Positions 30,240 to 42,900 of a DNA stretch of 64,000 nucleotides are shown here, in pieces. The DNA comes from Rhabditoides inermis (lineage: Eukaryota > Nematoda > Chromadorea > Rhabditida > Rhabditidae), in contig CAWZYM010000244.1 in the NCBI GenBank assembly GCA_963966185.1, positions 182,501-246,500 on the forward strand, written 5' to 3'. The notes beneath the pieces are model-generated. The model saw nothing but the letters and a program-made list of their open reading frames with translations. It was not told where the DNA came from and made no database searches. Positions within the stretch are counted from its first letter, which is position 1, and each line of letters starts with the position of its first letter. Made by a program: the position numbers and the translations under genes.

Positions 30240-33200
30240 TGCGGACGAGACGGATACTGACCCTCGTGTGGTGTTCTTTGATACATTCTGCTCCCCGACT
30301 CGCACTATACCGAATGGCGGACAAGGCGCGTGCTTCTTCAGGTACCAGATATCACGCGCTGGACAGGGTTTGATGTTGTTTGCAGGTGCCTGTCGCAGGC
30401 GATCACTCGCTCCGATTCGGAGTCTGCCCATGGCGAGCTGCGCAGTCTGGTCAGCGCAGACAGCGAGCTGTATCGTTTAATTCTCTCTTCTTCAGATCTG
30501 CGCGTTCATGAAGGACTTTTCCAAGGAGTTCAGCGAGATGTTTGACTCTTCAAGTGACAACGACTGCGGGGAGACGTTCGATGAACATGTGCAGTGAGTG
30601 GGAAAGGGAGGAAGGGAGGGAGTGGGGGGGAGAGAAAGAGAGATGTGAAGCTGACGATTGAGAGATTGTTTCAGGAAGATGGAGAGCCCCGCGGAGTACG
30701 CGTCTCAGATCGAGATCTGTGCCACTGCGACGCTCCTTGGAGTCGTCATCAATGTTTATAACGTTGCACAGGTCTCATTCTCCCCCCCTCTCTCTTTCCC
30801 CATTTCTTCTCTCTTCATCTTTGTTCGAGAAACATATTTGTTTGTATATTGTGTTGAGTTGCAGAAGTCGTGGAAGGCGGTGCAGCCGCAGTTCGCGTGG
30901 GCGGTCCGGGTGGAGTCGGATGGTACGAGGAGACGCGTCAACCTAGGCGGTACGGTCGTTGCATGTGCACTATACTTTACCCTTCGCACTCTCTTTACCT
31001 TACACATCAAGTCATATGTTTCGCACGTTTTTTTAATACTTTTTATTTATGTCTCACTGTTTCATTTTATTGTATCGTTTTCACACTTTTCACGCACTGT
31101 TTTTCCCCGAGTTCACGCACTGTTTTTCCCCGCGCACTCCACGCTAATCCCATATACTATAGTGGACCCGCAAATGAGTTGAACTCTTTTTACGAGAGAC
31201 ATTAGGGTGGTTAGACAACGATCAGAACCTTTTGGATGATGTTTTCAATTTGACAAAATTTTGCGTAGGTAGCCAAGATTGAACTCGCGGACCGCTGCTT
31301 GCTAAGCGAGAGCGTCACCACTGCGCCACGTGGTCATGTGAGATGATCAGTGAAATAGAGATATGAAGGGCAAAAACAGAGATGCTGCGCATTTTGTTCA
31401 GTATACGGTATGTTCAAAATCCACGATAATGTTTCCAACGAAAAATCCTGAGCTAAGTGCGAGCCTATTATATATTCTTCTTTTTAGTGTATAGCGTACA
31501 TAAGATAGAACTATATCGTCGTTGCGGCGACGAATCGAATACTTTTTTATTGTTCAGGTGCGATGTGATTATGTTGTTCTGTCCTTTTTGGGGTTTAATC
31601 GGGAACTTTTCACGATCCGCCCTCCGGCGGCTGCCGCTTTGTGATGTGAGATGAGAGTGATCTTGCGTGGAGCAGAGCAAAGCGGCGGCGGAGCAGACAG
31701 GAAGCAGTGGAGAAGGACTCACGCGTGTGGTGGAGCAGAGACGCAAGGGGGAAGCAGAACGAACCGTAGAGGAGTCAGACAGAGAATGGGTAGAAAGGGT
31801 TTGGGGTCTTCAACCCAGGTATGTGTGCTTGAGTTTTTTTTCGATTTGATGGTTTGAATGTTGGCACTATCCATATTGTCGAATATCGACATGTGTGTTG
31901 AGTTTTAGGAGACTGATAAGAAAGGAGCACACAAGCTAAGTCCATATCGAGCCGGTTTTCTGACTGTGATGTGAATCTGTTTTGTTTTGTTATGTTTAGC
32001 TGACACTGAAAGAAATAGTAAGTGTTGAGTGATGCAGAAAACTTTTTCCACATTATTTCGTGATTTTCTATCGACGTGGGAAAGGCATGGGATTGAGTGG
32101 ATCAAAATTATGAAATTATGGTTTAGTTCAGACGACATGGAAAAGGGATTCAATAGAAAGAAGAATCTCTGAATGTTCGACCCATCATCTGAATGAAGGT
32201 TCTAAATCGGAGGAAAGTTGTACAAAATACATGGATGCACGTTCTCCGATAAATTTGCTTGCGTTGTGTAGATGTGTAATAGAGACGTATGTATATCGAT
32301 AAATAGATATGCGAATTTTGCCAATGGTATTACTAGTTATCAAGTGGTTTGTCCAGGCGTACCGCGTCCGGGCATGGTCAGCGTGTTCTCGGTCTGTGTG
32401 CAGCTCGCCTCGAAACACTTTGAGCTGGTGACTGACGTCCAGGTATGCTCCTTTCGAATTTTACGTGTAAAGTAGCGTAGTAGTGTGTGATCAAAAAGTA
32501 CATTGAAGACCTTAGCTACCCTATAGACATACACTCGTGTTTGTACCTCTGCGCTCTCCGTGATTGCATCATCTCGTCTTTCTCTCGCGTGTTCGAGGTT
32601 CTATCGGCGGTGATAGACAGTGTAGGTCTAAACCCAAACGCGAGCGTTTGATGCTTACGAACTTTTCAATATTATGCGAACTTTCGAGGCGCGATCTAGG
32701 GATGTTAGAGGGGCGATAGAGACGCCTCGAACGGAGCGTGTGAATCTATCGGGTAGCTATAAGAAGCCTCCTCGAACATGCTTGTTGCAGAAGATGATGC
32801 CGCCGCCGCACGACTTCAGCTACCTGCTCAGGGGCATGGCTCTCTACGACTCGAAGAAAAGTGAGCCGATAGACGGGAGTGGGAGTGGGGCCTAGTGTGA
32901 TTGGCAAATTGACATGTTGTTCGCTTTACTGAGTTCTGTTGTCTGTAGTAAGTCCAATAATTTCTATATTTCAGTGCACTATGAGTCGCTGTGCAAGGAG
33001 GGAGACGGCGAGAACTATCTGCACATGAATGATGAAACGGTGATGAGAGAGGAAAGAGAGAAAGAGAGGGAGAGAGAGAGAGGAGAAGAGAAGAGAGGAG
33101 AATGTGATTGGGTGGAGTGTGAAAGGGTAGAGAGAAAAGGGGAAGAGCGATCAATAGAGAGATAGTGCGACAAGAAGTTACGGTGATCTGTGACGCACCC

Positions 33201-33480
33201 TCGGCTCGGCGACGCACTCGCATACTTTCGACGCTACCTTTAGACCTGTGCATAATAAATTCGTAATAACTGTTTGTCTGGAATCGGAAATGGCTCTATC
33301 GCAGTAGCAAAGTTGGGCGGCAAAGCTAACGTGCAATTTCGCATTGCGCGTTGCAACAAAGTAGCGTCTGTCTTTTGGGGGGGCGGACGTTGTCATTTGG
33401 TAGTGAAAAGGAAGGCTGAGCTGGAATTGAGAGAATCAGTGTATATACATGCGTGTTACAGGTGCGCTAGGTGAGTGGAG
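30240..33480 (+). CDS. OTU-type cysteine protease-like protein, 5' exon missing
   Basis: Exons 30240-30341, 30386-30449, 30496-30593, 30675-30771, 30865-30949, 32357-32442, 32791-32860, 32975-33039 and 33472-33480 (TAG) join in phase. GGQGACFFRCLSQAITRSDS matches the OTU cysteine loop, though the usual Asp two or three residues before the Cys is Gln/Gly here. HGELRSL and the helix ICAFMKDFSKEFSEMF follow. EYASQIEICATATLLGVVIN then VYNV matches the E-I-x-A-L-A helix and strand, and KHFELVTDV is the likely histidine box. OTU proteases cleave ubiquitin or related chains. The C-terminal exons (PPPHDFSYLLRGMALYD, MHYESLCKEGDGENY) are not recognised. The 1.4-kb intron before exon 6 holds a tRNA-like repeat, and the next intron holds a MITE. 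The final 9-nt exon is tentative; reading on to a stop at 33165 is the alternative. Confidence 0.68.
31266..31335 (-). pseudogene. tRNA-Ala(AGC)-like sequence, probably a SINE head
   Basis: On the minus strand an A-box match (TGGCGCAGTGG) and a degenerate B-box (GAGTTCAATCT) are spaced as in a tRNA. The anticodon loop TTAGCAA would read AGC (Ala). Pairing fails in the acceptor stem and in part of the anticodon stem. It lies inside an intron of the OTU-like gene. Confidence 0.65.
31667..31818 (+). CDS. Possible orphan exon in the OTU-gene intron
   Basis: An open stretch rich in Glu, Arg and Gln (VEQRRKGEAERTVEESDREW) ends at a strong GTATGT donor (31819). It does not fit between the OTU-gene exons and no upstream partner is seen. 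It may be part of a transposable element or an alternative exon. Confidence 0.22.
32515..32757. mobile_element. 243-bp MITE-like element inside an OTU-gene intron
   Basis: The left end GCTACCCTATAGACATACAC and the right end GTGTGAATCTATCGGGTAGC are imperfect inverted repeats of about 20 bp, and TA stands on both sides. The interior includes an inverted CGAGGTTCTATCGGCGG-like region. It is non-coding. Confidence 0.78.
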
Positions 33481-33937
33481 AGAGGGAGGCGGATCGACTG
33501 GCTGCTAGAGCGTCTCTCGTTCTGTACGAGCTGAAGGGATAGCGGCTAGAGGAGGAAGAACAAGCGTCCCGCATAGGACTATCATCACCTGTTGTATAGA
33601 CTCTACATTTAGGGATTGTTTTTTCGAGAAATTGATTTTGTATGTAGAATTTTGTTTCTTTTTTGTGATTTGCTGATGTCAGTGCGATGTTGTTGGTGAT
33701 TTTTTATTGCGTTTGTTTTACGTGGTTTTTTTGTTACTGAGCCATTTCTGTCTTCATAATCAAAAAAATACATTCATGTTGATTTGAATTAAACTACATA
33801 TAGTGGAGTGTAGAGTAGGTGGGACCTGGCTGGGCGGGATCTGACCGTGTGTGACTTTGGGAGTGTGCATGAAGAGAGGATGCCTGATTAGCTAAATATC
33901 CCGGCTAACTGATTCAAGAGTTTTACTCTCTACTCCC
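33481..33937. other. Spacer between the OTU-like gene and the satellite array
   Basis: AT-rich sequence without a recognisable feature; the satellite starts gradually with a divergent first monomer at about 33938. Confidence 0.6.
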
Positions 33938-36900
33938 TCTCTGCATCTCTCCTATCAAGCTATCTCGTCCTACAGCCTGCTTCCATGCTGATCAACACAG
34001 TCCCGGACAGCCAATTCACAGCCTTTTCCACCCTATCGCATCCTCCCTTCCCTCTCTTTTTATGTCTCTCCTACCCAGACGACTCGTTTCCCAGTCTGCT
34101 TCCATGCTGATCAACACAGTCTCGGACAGCCAAGTCACAGCCTTCTCCACCCTATCGCATCCTCCCTTCCCTCTCTTTTTTATGTCTCTCCTACCCAGAC
34201 GCCTCGTTCCCCAGTCTGTTCCTTGCGTATCCACACAGTCTCGGACAGCCAATGCACAGCCTTCTCCACCATATCGCATCCTCCCTTCCCTCTCTTTTTA
34301 TGTCTCTCCTACCCAGACGACTCGTTTCCCAGTCTGCTTCCATGCTGATCAACACAGTCTCGGACAGCCAAGTCACAGCCTTCTCCACCCTATCGCATCC
34401 TCCCTTCCCTCTCTTTTTTATGTCTCTCCTACCCAGACGCCTCGTTCCCCAGTCTGCTTCCATGCGTATCCACACGGTCTCGGACAGCCAATTCACAGCC
34501 TTCTCCACCCTATCACATCCTTCCTCCCCTCTCTCTTTCTTATCTCTCCTACCCAGACGCCTCGTTCCCCAGTCTGCTTCCATGCTGATCAACACAGTCT
34601 CGGGCAGCCAATTCACAGCCTTCTCCACCCTATCACATCCTTCCTCCCCTCTCTCTTTCTTCTCTCTCCTACCCAGACGCCTCTTTCCCCAGTCTGCTTC
34701 CATGCTGATCAACACAGTCTCGGACAGCCAATTCACAGCCTTCTCCACCCTATCACATCCTCCCTTCCCTCTCTTTTTATGTCTCTCCTACCCAGACGGC
34801 TCGTTCCCCAGTCTGCTTCCATGCTGATCAACACAGTCTCGGACAGCCAATTCACAGCCTTCTCCACCCTATCACATCCTCCCTTTCCTCTCTCTTTCTT
34901 ATCTCTCCTACCCAGACGCCTCGTTCCCCAGTCTGCTTCCATGCTGATCAACACAGTCTCGGGCAGCCAATTCACAGCCTTCTCGCCTTCTCCACCCTAT
35001 CACATCCTTCCTCCCCTCTCTCTTTTTTATCTCTCCTACCCAGACGCCTCGTTCCCCAGTCTGCTTCCATGCTGATCAACACAGTCTCGGGCAGCCAATT
35101 CACAGCCTTCTCCACTCTATCACATCCTTCCTCCGCTCTCTTTTTATGTTTCTCCTACCCAGACGGCTCGTTCCCCAGTCTGCTTCCATGCTGATCAACA
35201 CAGTCTCGGACAGCCAATTCACAGCCTTCTCCACCCTATCACATCCTCCCTTCCCTTCCCTCTCTTTTTATGTCTCTCCTACCCAGACGGCTCGTTCACC
35301 AGTCTGCTTCCATGCTGATCAACACAGTCTCGGACAGCCAATTCACAGCCTTCTCCACCCTATCACATCCTCCCTTCCCTCTCTTTTATGTTTCTCCTAC
35401 CCAGACGGCTCGTTCCCCAGTCTGCTTCCATGCTGATCAACACAGTCTCGGACAGCCAATTCACAGCCTTCTCCACCCTATCACATCCTCCCTTCCCTCT
35501 CTTTTTATGTCTCTCCTACCCAGACGGCTCGTTCCCCAGTCTGCTTCCATGCTGATCAACACAGTCTCGGACAGCCAATTCACAGCCTTCTCCACCCTAT
35601 CACATCCTCCCTTCCCTCTCTCTTTCTTATCTCTCCTACCCAGACGCCTCGTTCCCCAGTCTGCTTCCATGCTGATCAACACAGTCTCGGGCAGCCAATT
35701 CACAGCCTTCTCCACCCTATCACATCCTTCCTCCCCTCTCTCTTTCTTATCTCTCCTACCCAGACGCCTCGTTCCCCAGTCTGCTTCCATGCTGATCAAC
35801 ACAGTCTCGGGCAGCCAATTCACAGCCTTCTCCACTCTATCACATCCTTCCTCCGCTCTCTTTTTATGTTTCTCCTACCCAGACGGCTCGTTCCCCAGTC
35901 TGCTTCCATGCTGATCAACACAGTCTCGGACAGCCAATTCACAGCCTTCTCCACCCTATCGCATCCTCCCTTCCCTCTCTTTTTTATGTCTCTCCTACCC
36001 AGACGCCTCGTTCCCCAGTCTGCTTCCATGCGTATCCACACAGTCTCGGACAGCCAATTCACAGCCTTCTTCACCCTATCACATCCTCCCTTCCCTCTCT
36101 TTTATGTTTCTCCTACCCAGACGGCTCGTTCCCCAGTCTTCTTCCATGCTGATCAACACAGTCTCGGACAGCCAATTCACAGCCTTCTCCACCCTATCGC
36201 ATCCTCCCTTCCCTCTCTTTTTTATGTCTCTCCTACCCAGACGCCTCGTTCCCCAGTCTGCTTCCATGCGTATCCACACAGTCTCGGACAGCCAATTCAC
36301 AGCCTTCTTCACCCTATCACATCCTTCCTCCCCTCTCTCTTTCTTATCTCTCCTACCCAGACGCCTCTTTCCCCAGTCTGCTTCCATGCGGACCAACACA
36401 GTCTCGGACTGCCAATTCACAGCTTTCTCCACCCTATCGCATCCTCCCTTCCCTCTCTTTTTATGTCTCTCCTACCCAGACGGCTCGTTCCCCAGTCTGC
36501 TTCCATGCTGATCAACACAGTCTCGGACAGCCAATTCACAGCCTTCTCCACCCTATCGCATCCTCCCTTCCCTCTCTTTTTATGTCTCTCCTACCCAGAC
36601 GCCTCGTTCCCCAATCTGCTTCCATGCGTATCCACACAGTCTCGGACAGCCAATTCACAGCCTTCTCCACCCTATCGCATCTCCCTTCCCTCTTTTTTTA
36701 TGTCTCTCCTACCCAGACGCCTCGTTGCCCAGTCTGCTACCATGCTGATCAACACAGTCTGGGACAGCCAATTCACAGCCTTCTCCACCCTATCGCATCC
36801 TCCCTTCCCTCTCTTTTTATGTCTCTCCTACCCAGACGCCTCGTTGCCCAGTCTGCTTCCATGCTGATCAACACAGTCTCGGACAGCCAATTCACAGCCT

Positions 36901-39900
36901 TCTCCACCCTATCGCATCCTCCCTTCCCTCTCTTTTTATGTCTCTCCTACCCAGACGCCTCGTTCCCCAGTCTGCTTCCATGCGTATCCACACAGTCTCG
37001 GACAGCCAATTCACAGCCTTCTCCACCCTATCGCATTTCCCTTCCCTCTCTTTTATGTCTCTCCTACCCAGACGCCTCGTTGCCCAGTCTGCTACCATGC
37101 GTATCCACACAGTCTCGGACAGCCAATTCACAGCCTTCTTCACCCTATCGCATCCTCCCTTCCCTCTCTTTTTATGTCTCTCCTACCCAGACGCCTCGTT
37201 CCCCAGTCTGCTTCCATGCGTATCCACACAGTCTCGGACAGCCAATTCACAGCCTTCTCCACCCTATCACATCCTTCCTCCCCTCTCTCTTTCTTATCTC
37301 TCCTACCCAGACGCCTCGTTCCCCAGTCTGCTTCCATGCTGATCAACACAGTCTCGGGCAGCCAATTCACAGCCTTCTCCACTCTATCACATCCTTCCTC
37401 CGCTCTCTTTTTATGTTTCTCCTACCCAGACGGCTCGTTCCCCAGTCTGCTTCCATGCTGATCAACACAGTCTCGGACAGCCAATTCACAGCCTTCTTCA
37501 CCCTATCACATCCTCCCTTCCCTCTCTTTTTATGTCTCTCCTACCCAGACGGCTCGTTCCCCAGTCTGCTTCCATGCTGATCAACACAGTCTCGGACAGC
37601 CAATTCACAGCCTTCTCCACCCTATCACATCCTCCCTTCCCTCTCTTTTATGTTTCTCCTACCCAGACGGCTCGTTCCCCAGTCTGCTTCCATGCTGATC
37701 AACACAGTCTCGGACAGCCAATTCACAGCCTTCTCCACCCTATCGCATCCTCCCTTCCCTCTCTTTTTTATGTCTCTCCTACCCAGACGCCTCGTTCCCC
37801 AGTCTGCTTCCATGCGTATCCACACAGTCTCGGACAGCCAATTCACAGCCTTCTTCACCCTATCACATCCTTCCTCCCCTCTCTCTTTCTTATCTCTCCT
37901 ACCCAGACGCCTCTTTCCCCAGTCTGCTTCCATGCTGATCAACACAGTCTCGGACTGCCAATTCACAGCTTTCTCCACCCTATCGCATCCTCCCTTCCCT
38001 CTCTTTTTATGTCTCTCCTACCCAGACGGCTCGTTCCCCAGTCTGCTTCCATGCTGATCGACACAGTCTCGGACAGCCAATTCACAGCCTTCTCCACCCT
38101 ATCGCATCCTCCCTTCCCTCTCTTTTTATGTCTCTCCTACCCAGACGCCTCGTTGCCCAGTCTGCTTCCATGCTGATGAACACAGTCTCGGACAGCCAAT
38201 TCACAGCCTTCTCCACCCTATCGCATCCTCCCTTCCCTCTCTTTTCATGTCTCTCCTACCCAGACGCCTCGTTCCCCAGTCTGCTTCCATGCTGATCAAC
38301 ACAGTCTGGGACAGCCAATTCACAGCCTTCTCCACCCTATCGCATCCTCCCTTCCCTCTCTTTTTATGTCTCTCCTACCCAGACGCCTCGTTCCCCAGTC
38401 TGCTTCCATGCGTATCCACACAGTCTCGGACAGCCAATTCACAGCCTTCTTCACCCTATCACATCCTCCCTTCCCTCTCTTTTTATGTCTCTCCTACCCA
38501 GACGCCTCGTTTCCCAGTCTGCTTCCATGCGTATCCACACAGTCTCCAATAGCCAATTCACAGCCTTCTCCACCCTATCGCATCCTCCCTTCCCTCTCTT
38601 TTTATGTCTCTCCTACCCAGACGCCTCGTTCCCCAGTCTGCTTCCATGCTGATCAACACAGTCTCGGACAGCCAATTCACAGCCTTCTCCACCCTATCAC
38701 ATCCTTCCTCCCCTCTCTCTTTCTTATCTCTCCTACCCAGACGACTCGTTCCCCAGTCTGCTTCCATGCTGATCAACACAGTCTCGGACAGTCAATTCAC
38801 AGCCTTCCCCACTCTATCACATCCTTCCTCCGCTCTCTCTTTCTTATCTCTCCTACCCATACGCCTCGTTCTCCAGTCTGCTTCCATGCGGACCAACACA
38901 GTCTCGGGCAGCCAATTCACAGCCTTCTACACCCTATCACATCCTTCCTCCCCTCTCTCTTTCTTATCTCTCCTACCTAGACGCCTCGTTCCCCAGTCTG
39001 CTTCCATGCTGATCAACACAGTCTCGGGCAGCCAATTCACAGCCTTCTCCACCCTATCACATCCTTCCTCCCCTCTCTCTTTCTTATCTCTCCTACCCAG
39101 ACGCCTTGTTCCCCAGTCTGCTTCCATGCTGATGAACACAGTCTCGGACAGCCAATTCACAGCCTTCTCCACCCTATCACATCCTCCCTTCCCTTTCTCT
39201 TTCTATGTCTCTCCTACCCAGACGCCTCGTTCCCCAGTCTGCTTCCATGCGGACCAACACAGTCTCGGACAGCCAATTCAGAGCCTTCTCCACCCTATCA
39301 CATCCTTCCTCCCCTCTCTCTTTCTTATCTCTCCTACCCAGACGCCTCGTTCCCCAGTCTGCTTCCATGCGGACCAACACAGTTTCGGACAGCCAATTCA
39401 CAGCCTTCTCCACCCTATCACATCCTTCCTCCCCTCTCTCTTTCTTATCTCTCCTACCCAGACGCCTCGTTCCCCAGTCTGCTTCCATGCGGACCAACAC
39501 AGTTTCGGACAGCCAATTCACAGCCTTCTCCACCCTATCACATCCTTCCTCCCCTCTCTCTTTCTTATCTCTCCTACCCAGACGCCTCGTTCCCCAGTCT
39601 GCTTCCATGCGGACCAACACAGTCTCGGACAGCCAATTCACAGCCTTCTCCACCCTATCACATCCTTCCTCCGCTCTCTCTTTCTTATCTCTCCTACCCA
39701 GACACCTCGTTCCCCAGTCTGCTTCCATGCTGATCAACACAGTCTCGGACAGACAATCCACAGCCTTCTCCACCCTATCACATCCTTCCTCCGCTCTCTC
39801 TTTCTTATCTCTCCTACCCAGACACCTCGTTCCCCAGTCTGCTTCCATGCTGATCAACACAGTCTCGGACAGCCAATTCACAGCCTTCTCCATCCTATCG

Positions 39901-42900
39901 CATCGTTCCTCCGCTCTCTCTTTCTTATCTCTCCTACCCAGACGCCTCGTTCCCCAGTCTGCTTCCATGCTGACCAACACAGTCTCGGACAGCCAATTCA
40001 CAGCCTTCTCCACCCTATCACATCCTTCCTCCCCTCTCTCTTTCTTATCTCTCCTACCCAGACGCCTCGTTCCCCAGTCTGCTTCCATGCTGATCAACAC
40101 AGTCTCGGACAGCCAATTCACAGCTTTCTCCACCCTATCACATCCTTCCTGCCCTCTCTCTTTCTTATCTCTCCTACCCAGACGCCTCGTTCCCCAGTCT
40201 GCTTCCATGCGGACCAACACAGTCTCGGACAGCCAATTCACAGCCTTCTCCACCCTATCACATCCTTCCTCCCCTCTCTCTTTCTTATCTCTCCTACCCA
40301 GACGCCTCGTTCCCCAGTCTGCTTCCATGCTGACCAACACAGTCTCGGACAGCCAATTCACAGCCTTCCTCCCCTCTCTCTTTTTTATGTCTCTCCTACC
40401 CAGACGCCTCGTTCCCCAGTCTGCTTCCATGCGGACCAACACAGTCTCGGACAGCCAATTCACAGCCTTCTCCACCCTATCACATCCTTACTCCCCTCTC
40501 TCTTTCTTATCTCTCCTACCAAGACGCCTCGTTCCCCAGTCTGCTTCCATGCGGACCAACACAGTCTCGGACAGCCAATTCACAGCCTTCTCCACCCTAT
40601 CACATCCTTCCTCCGCTCTCTCTTTCTTATCTCTCCTACCCAGACACCTCGTTCCCCAGTCTGCTTCCATGCTAATCAACACAGTCTCGGACAGCCAATT
40701 CACAGCCTTCTCCACCCTATCACATCCTTCCTCCCCTCTTTCTTTCTTATCTCTCCTACCCAGACGCCTCGTTCCCCAGTCTGCTTCCATGCGGACCAAC
40801 ACAGTCTCGGACAGCCAATGCACAGCCTTCTCCACCCTACCGCAACCTTCCTTCCCTCTCTTTTTATGTCTCTCCTACCCAGACGCCTCGTTCCCCAGTC
40901 TGCTTCCATGCTGATCAACACAGTCTCGGACAGCCAATGCACAGCCTTCTCCACCCTACCGCAACCTTCCTTCCCTCTCTTTTTATGTCTCTCCTACCCA
41001 GACGCCTCGTTCCCCAGTCTGCTTCCATGCTGATCAACACAGTCTCGGACAGCCAATTCACAGCCTTCTTCACCCTATCACATCCTTCCTCCCCTCTCTC
41101 TTTCTTATCTCTCTTACCCAGACGCCTCGTTCCCCAGTCTGCTTCCATGCGGACCAACACAGTCTCGGACAGCCAATTCACAGCCTTCTCCACCCTATCA
41201 CATCCTTCCTCCGCTCTCTCTTTTTATGTCTCTCCTACCCAGACGCCTCGTTCCCCAGTCTGCTTCCATGCTGATCAACACAGTCTCGGACAGCCAATGC
41301 ACAGCCTTCTCCACCCTACCGCAACCTTCCTTCCCTCTCTTTTTATGTCTCTCCTACCCAGACGCCTCGTTCCCCAGTCTGCTTCCATGCTGATCAACAC
41401 AGTCTCGGACAGCCAATTCACAGTCTTCTCCACCCTATCACATCCTTCCTCCCCTCTCTCTTTCTTATCTCTCCTACCCAGACACCTCGTTCCCCAGTCT
41501 GCTTCCATGCTGATCAACACAGTCTCGGACAGCCAATTCACAGCCTTCCCCACCCTATCACATCCTTCCTCCGCTCTCTCTTTCTTATCTCTTCTACCCA
41601 AACACCTCGTTCCCCAGTCTGCTTCCATGCTGATCAACACAGTCTCGGACAGCCAATTCACAGCCTTCTCCATCCTATCGCATCCTTCCTCCGCTCTCTC
41701 TTTCTTATCTCTCCTACCCAGACACCTCGTTCCCCAGTCTGATTCCATGCTGATCAACACAGTCTCGGACAGCCAATTCACAGCCTTCCCCACTCTATCA
41801 CATCCTTCCTCCGCTCTCTCTTTCTTATCTCTCCTACCCAGACACCTCGTTCCCCAGTCTGCTTCCATGCTGATCAACACAGTCTCGGACAGCCAATTCA
41901 CAGCCTTCTCCATCCTATCGCATCCTTCCTCCGCTCTCTCTTTCTTATCTCTCCTACCCAGACACCTCGTTCCCCAGTCTGCTTCCATGCTGATCAACAC
42001 AGTCTCGGACAGCCAATTCACAGCCTTCTCCACCCTATCCCATCCTTCCTCCGCTCTCTCTTTCTTATCTCTCCTACCCAGACACCTCGTTCCCCAGTCT
42101 GCTTCCATGCTGATCAACACAGTCTCGGACAGCCAATTCACAGCCTTCTCCACCCTATCCCATCCTTCCTCCGCTCTCTCTTTCTTATCTCTCCTACCCA
42201 GACACCTCGTTCCCCAGTCTGCTTCCATGCTGATCAACACAGTCTCGGACAGCCAATTCACAGCCTTCTCCACCCTATCACATCCTTCCTCCCCTCTCTC
42301 TTTCTTATCTCTCCTACCCAGACGCCTCGTTCCCCAGTCTGCTTCCATGCTGATCAACACAGTCTCGGACAGACAATCCACAGCCTTCTCCACCCTATCA
42401 CATCCTTCCTCCCCTCTCTTTTTATGTCTCTCCTACCCAGACGCCTCGTTCCCCAGTCTGCTTCCATGCTGATCAACACAGTCTCGGACAGCCAATTCAC
42501 AGCCTTCTTCACCTTATCACATCCTTCCTCCCCTCTTTCTTTCTTATCTCTCCTACCCAGACGCCTCGTTCCCCAGTCTGCTTCCATGCGGACCAACACA
42601 GTCTCGGACAGCCAATTCACAGCCTTCTCCACCCTATCACATCCTTCCTCCGCTCTCTCTTTCTTATCTCTCCTACCCAGACACCTCGTTCCCCAGTCTG
42701 CTTCCATGCTGATCAACACAGTCTCGGACAGCCAATTCACAGCCTTCTCCACCCTATCACATCCTTCCTCCCCTCTCTCTTTCTCATCTCTCCTACCCAG
42801 ACACCTCGTTCCCCAGTCTGCTTCCATGCTGATCAACACAGTCTCGGACAGCCAATTCACAGCCTTCCCCACCCTATCACATCCTTCCTCCGCTCTCTCT

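Noticed and set aside
31266..31335. Functional tRNA-Ala gene
   Set aside because: The acceptor and anticodon stems do not pair properly, and the B box is degenerate.
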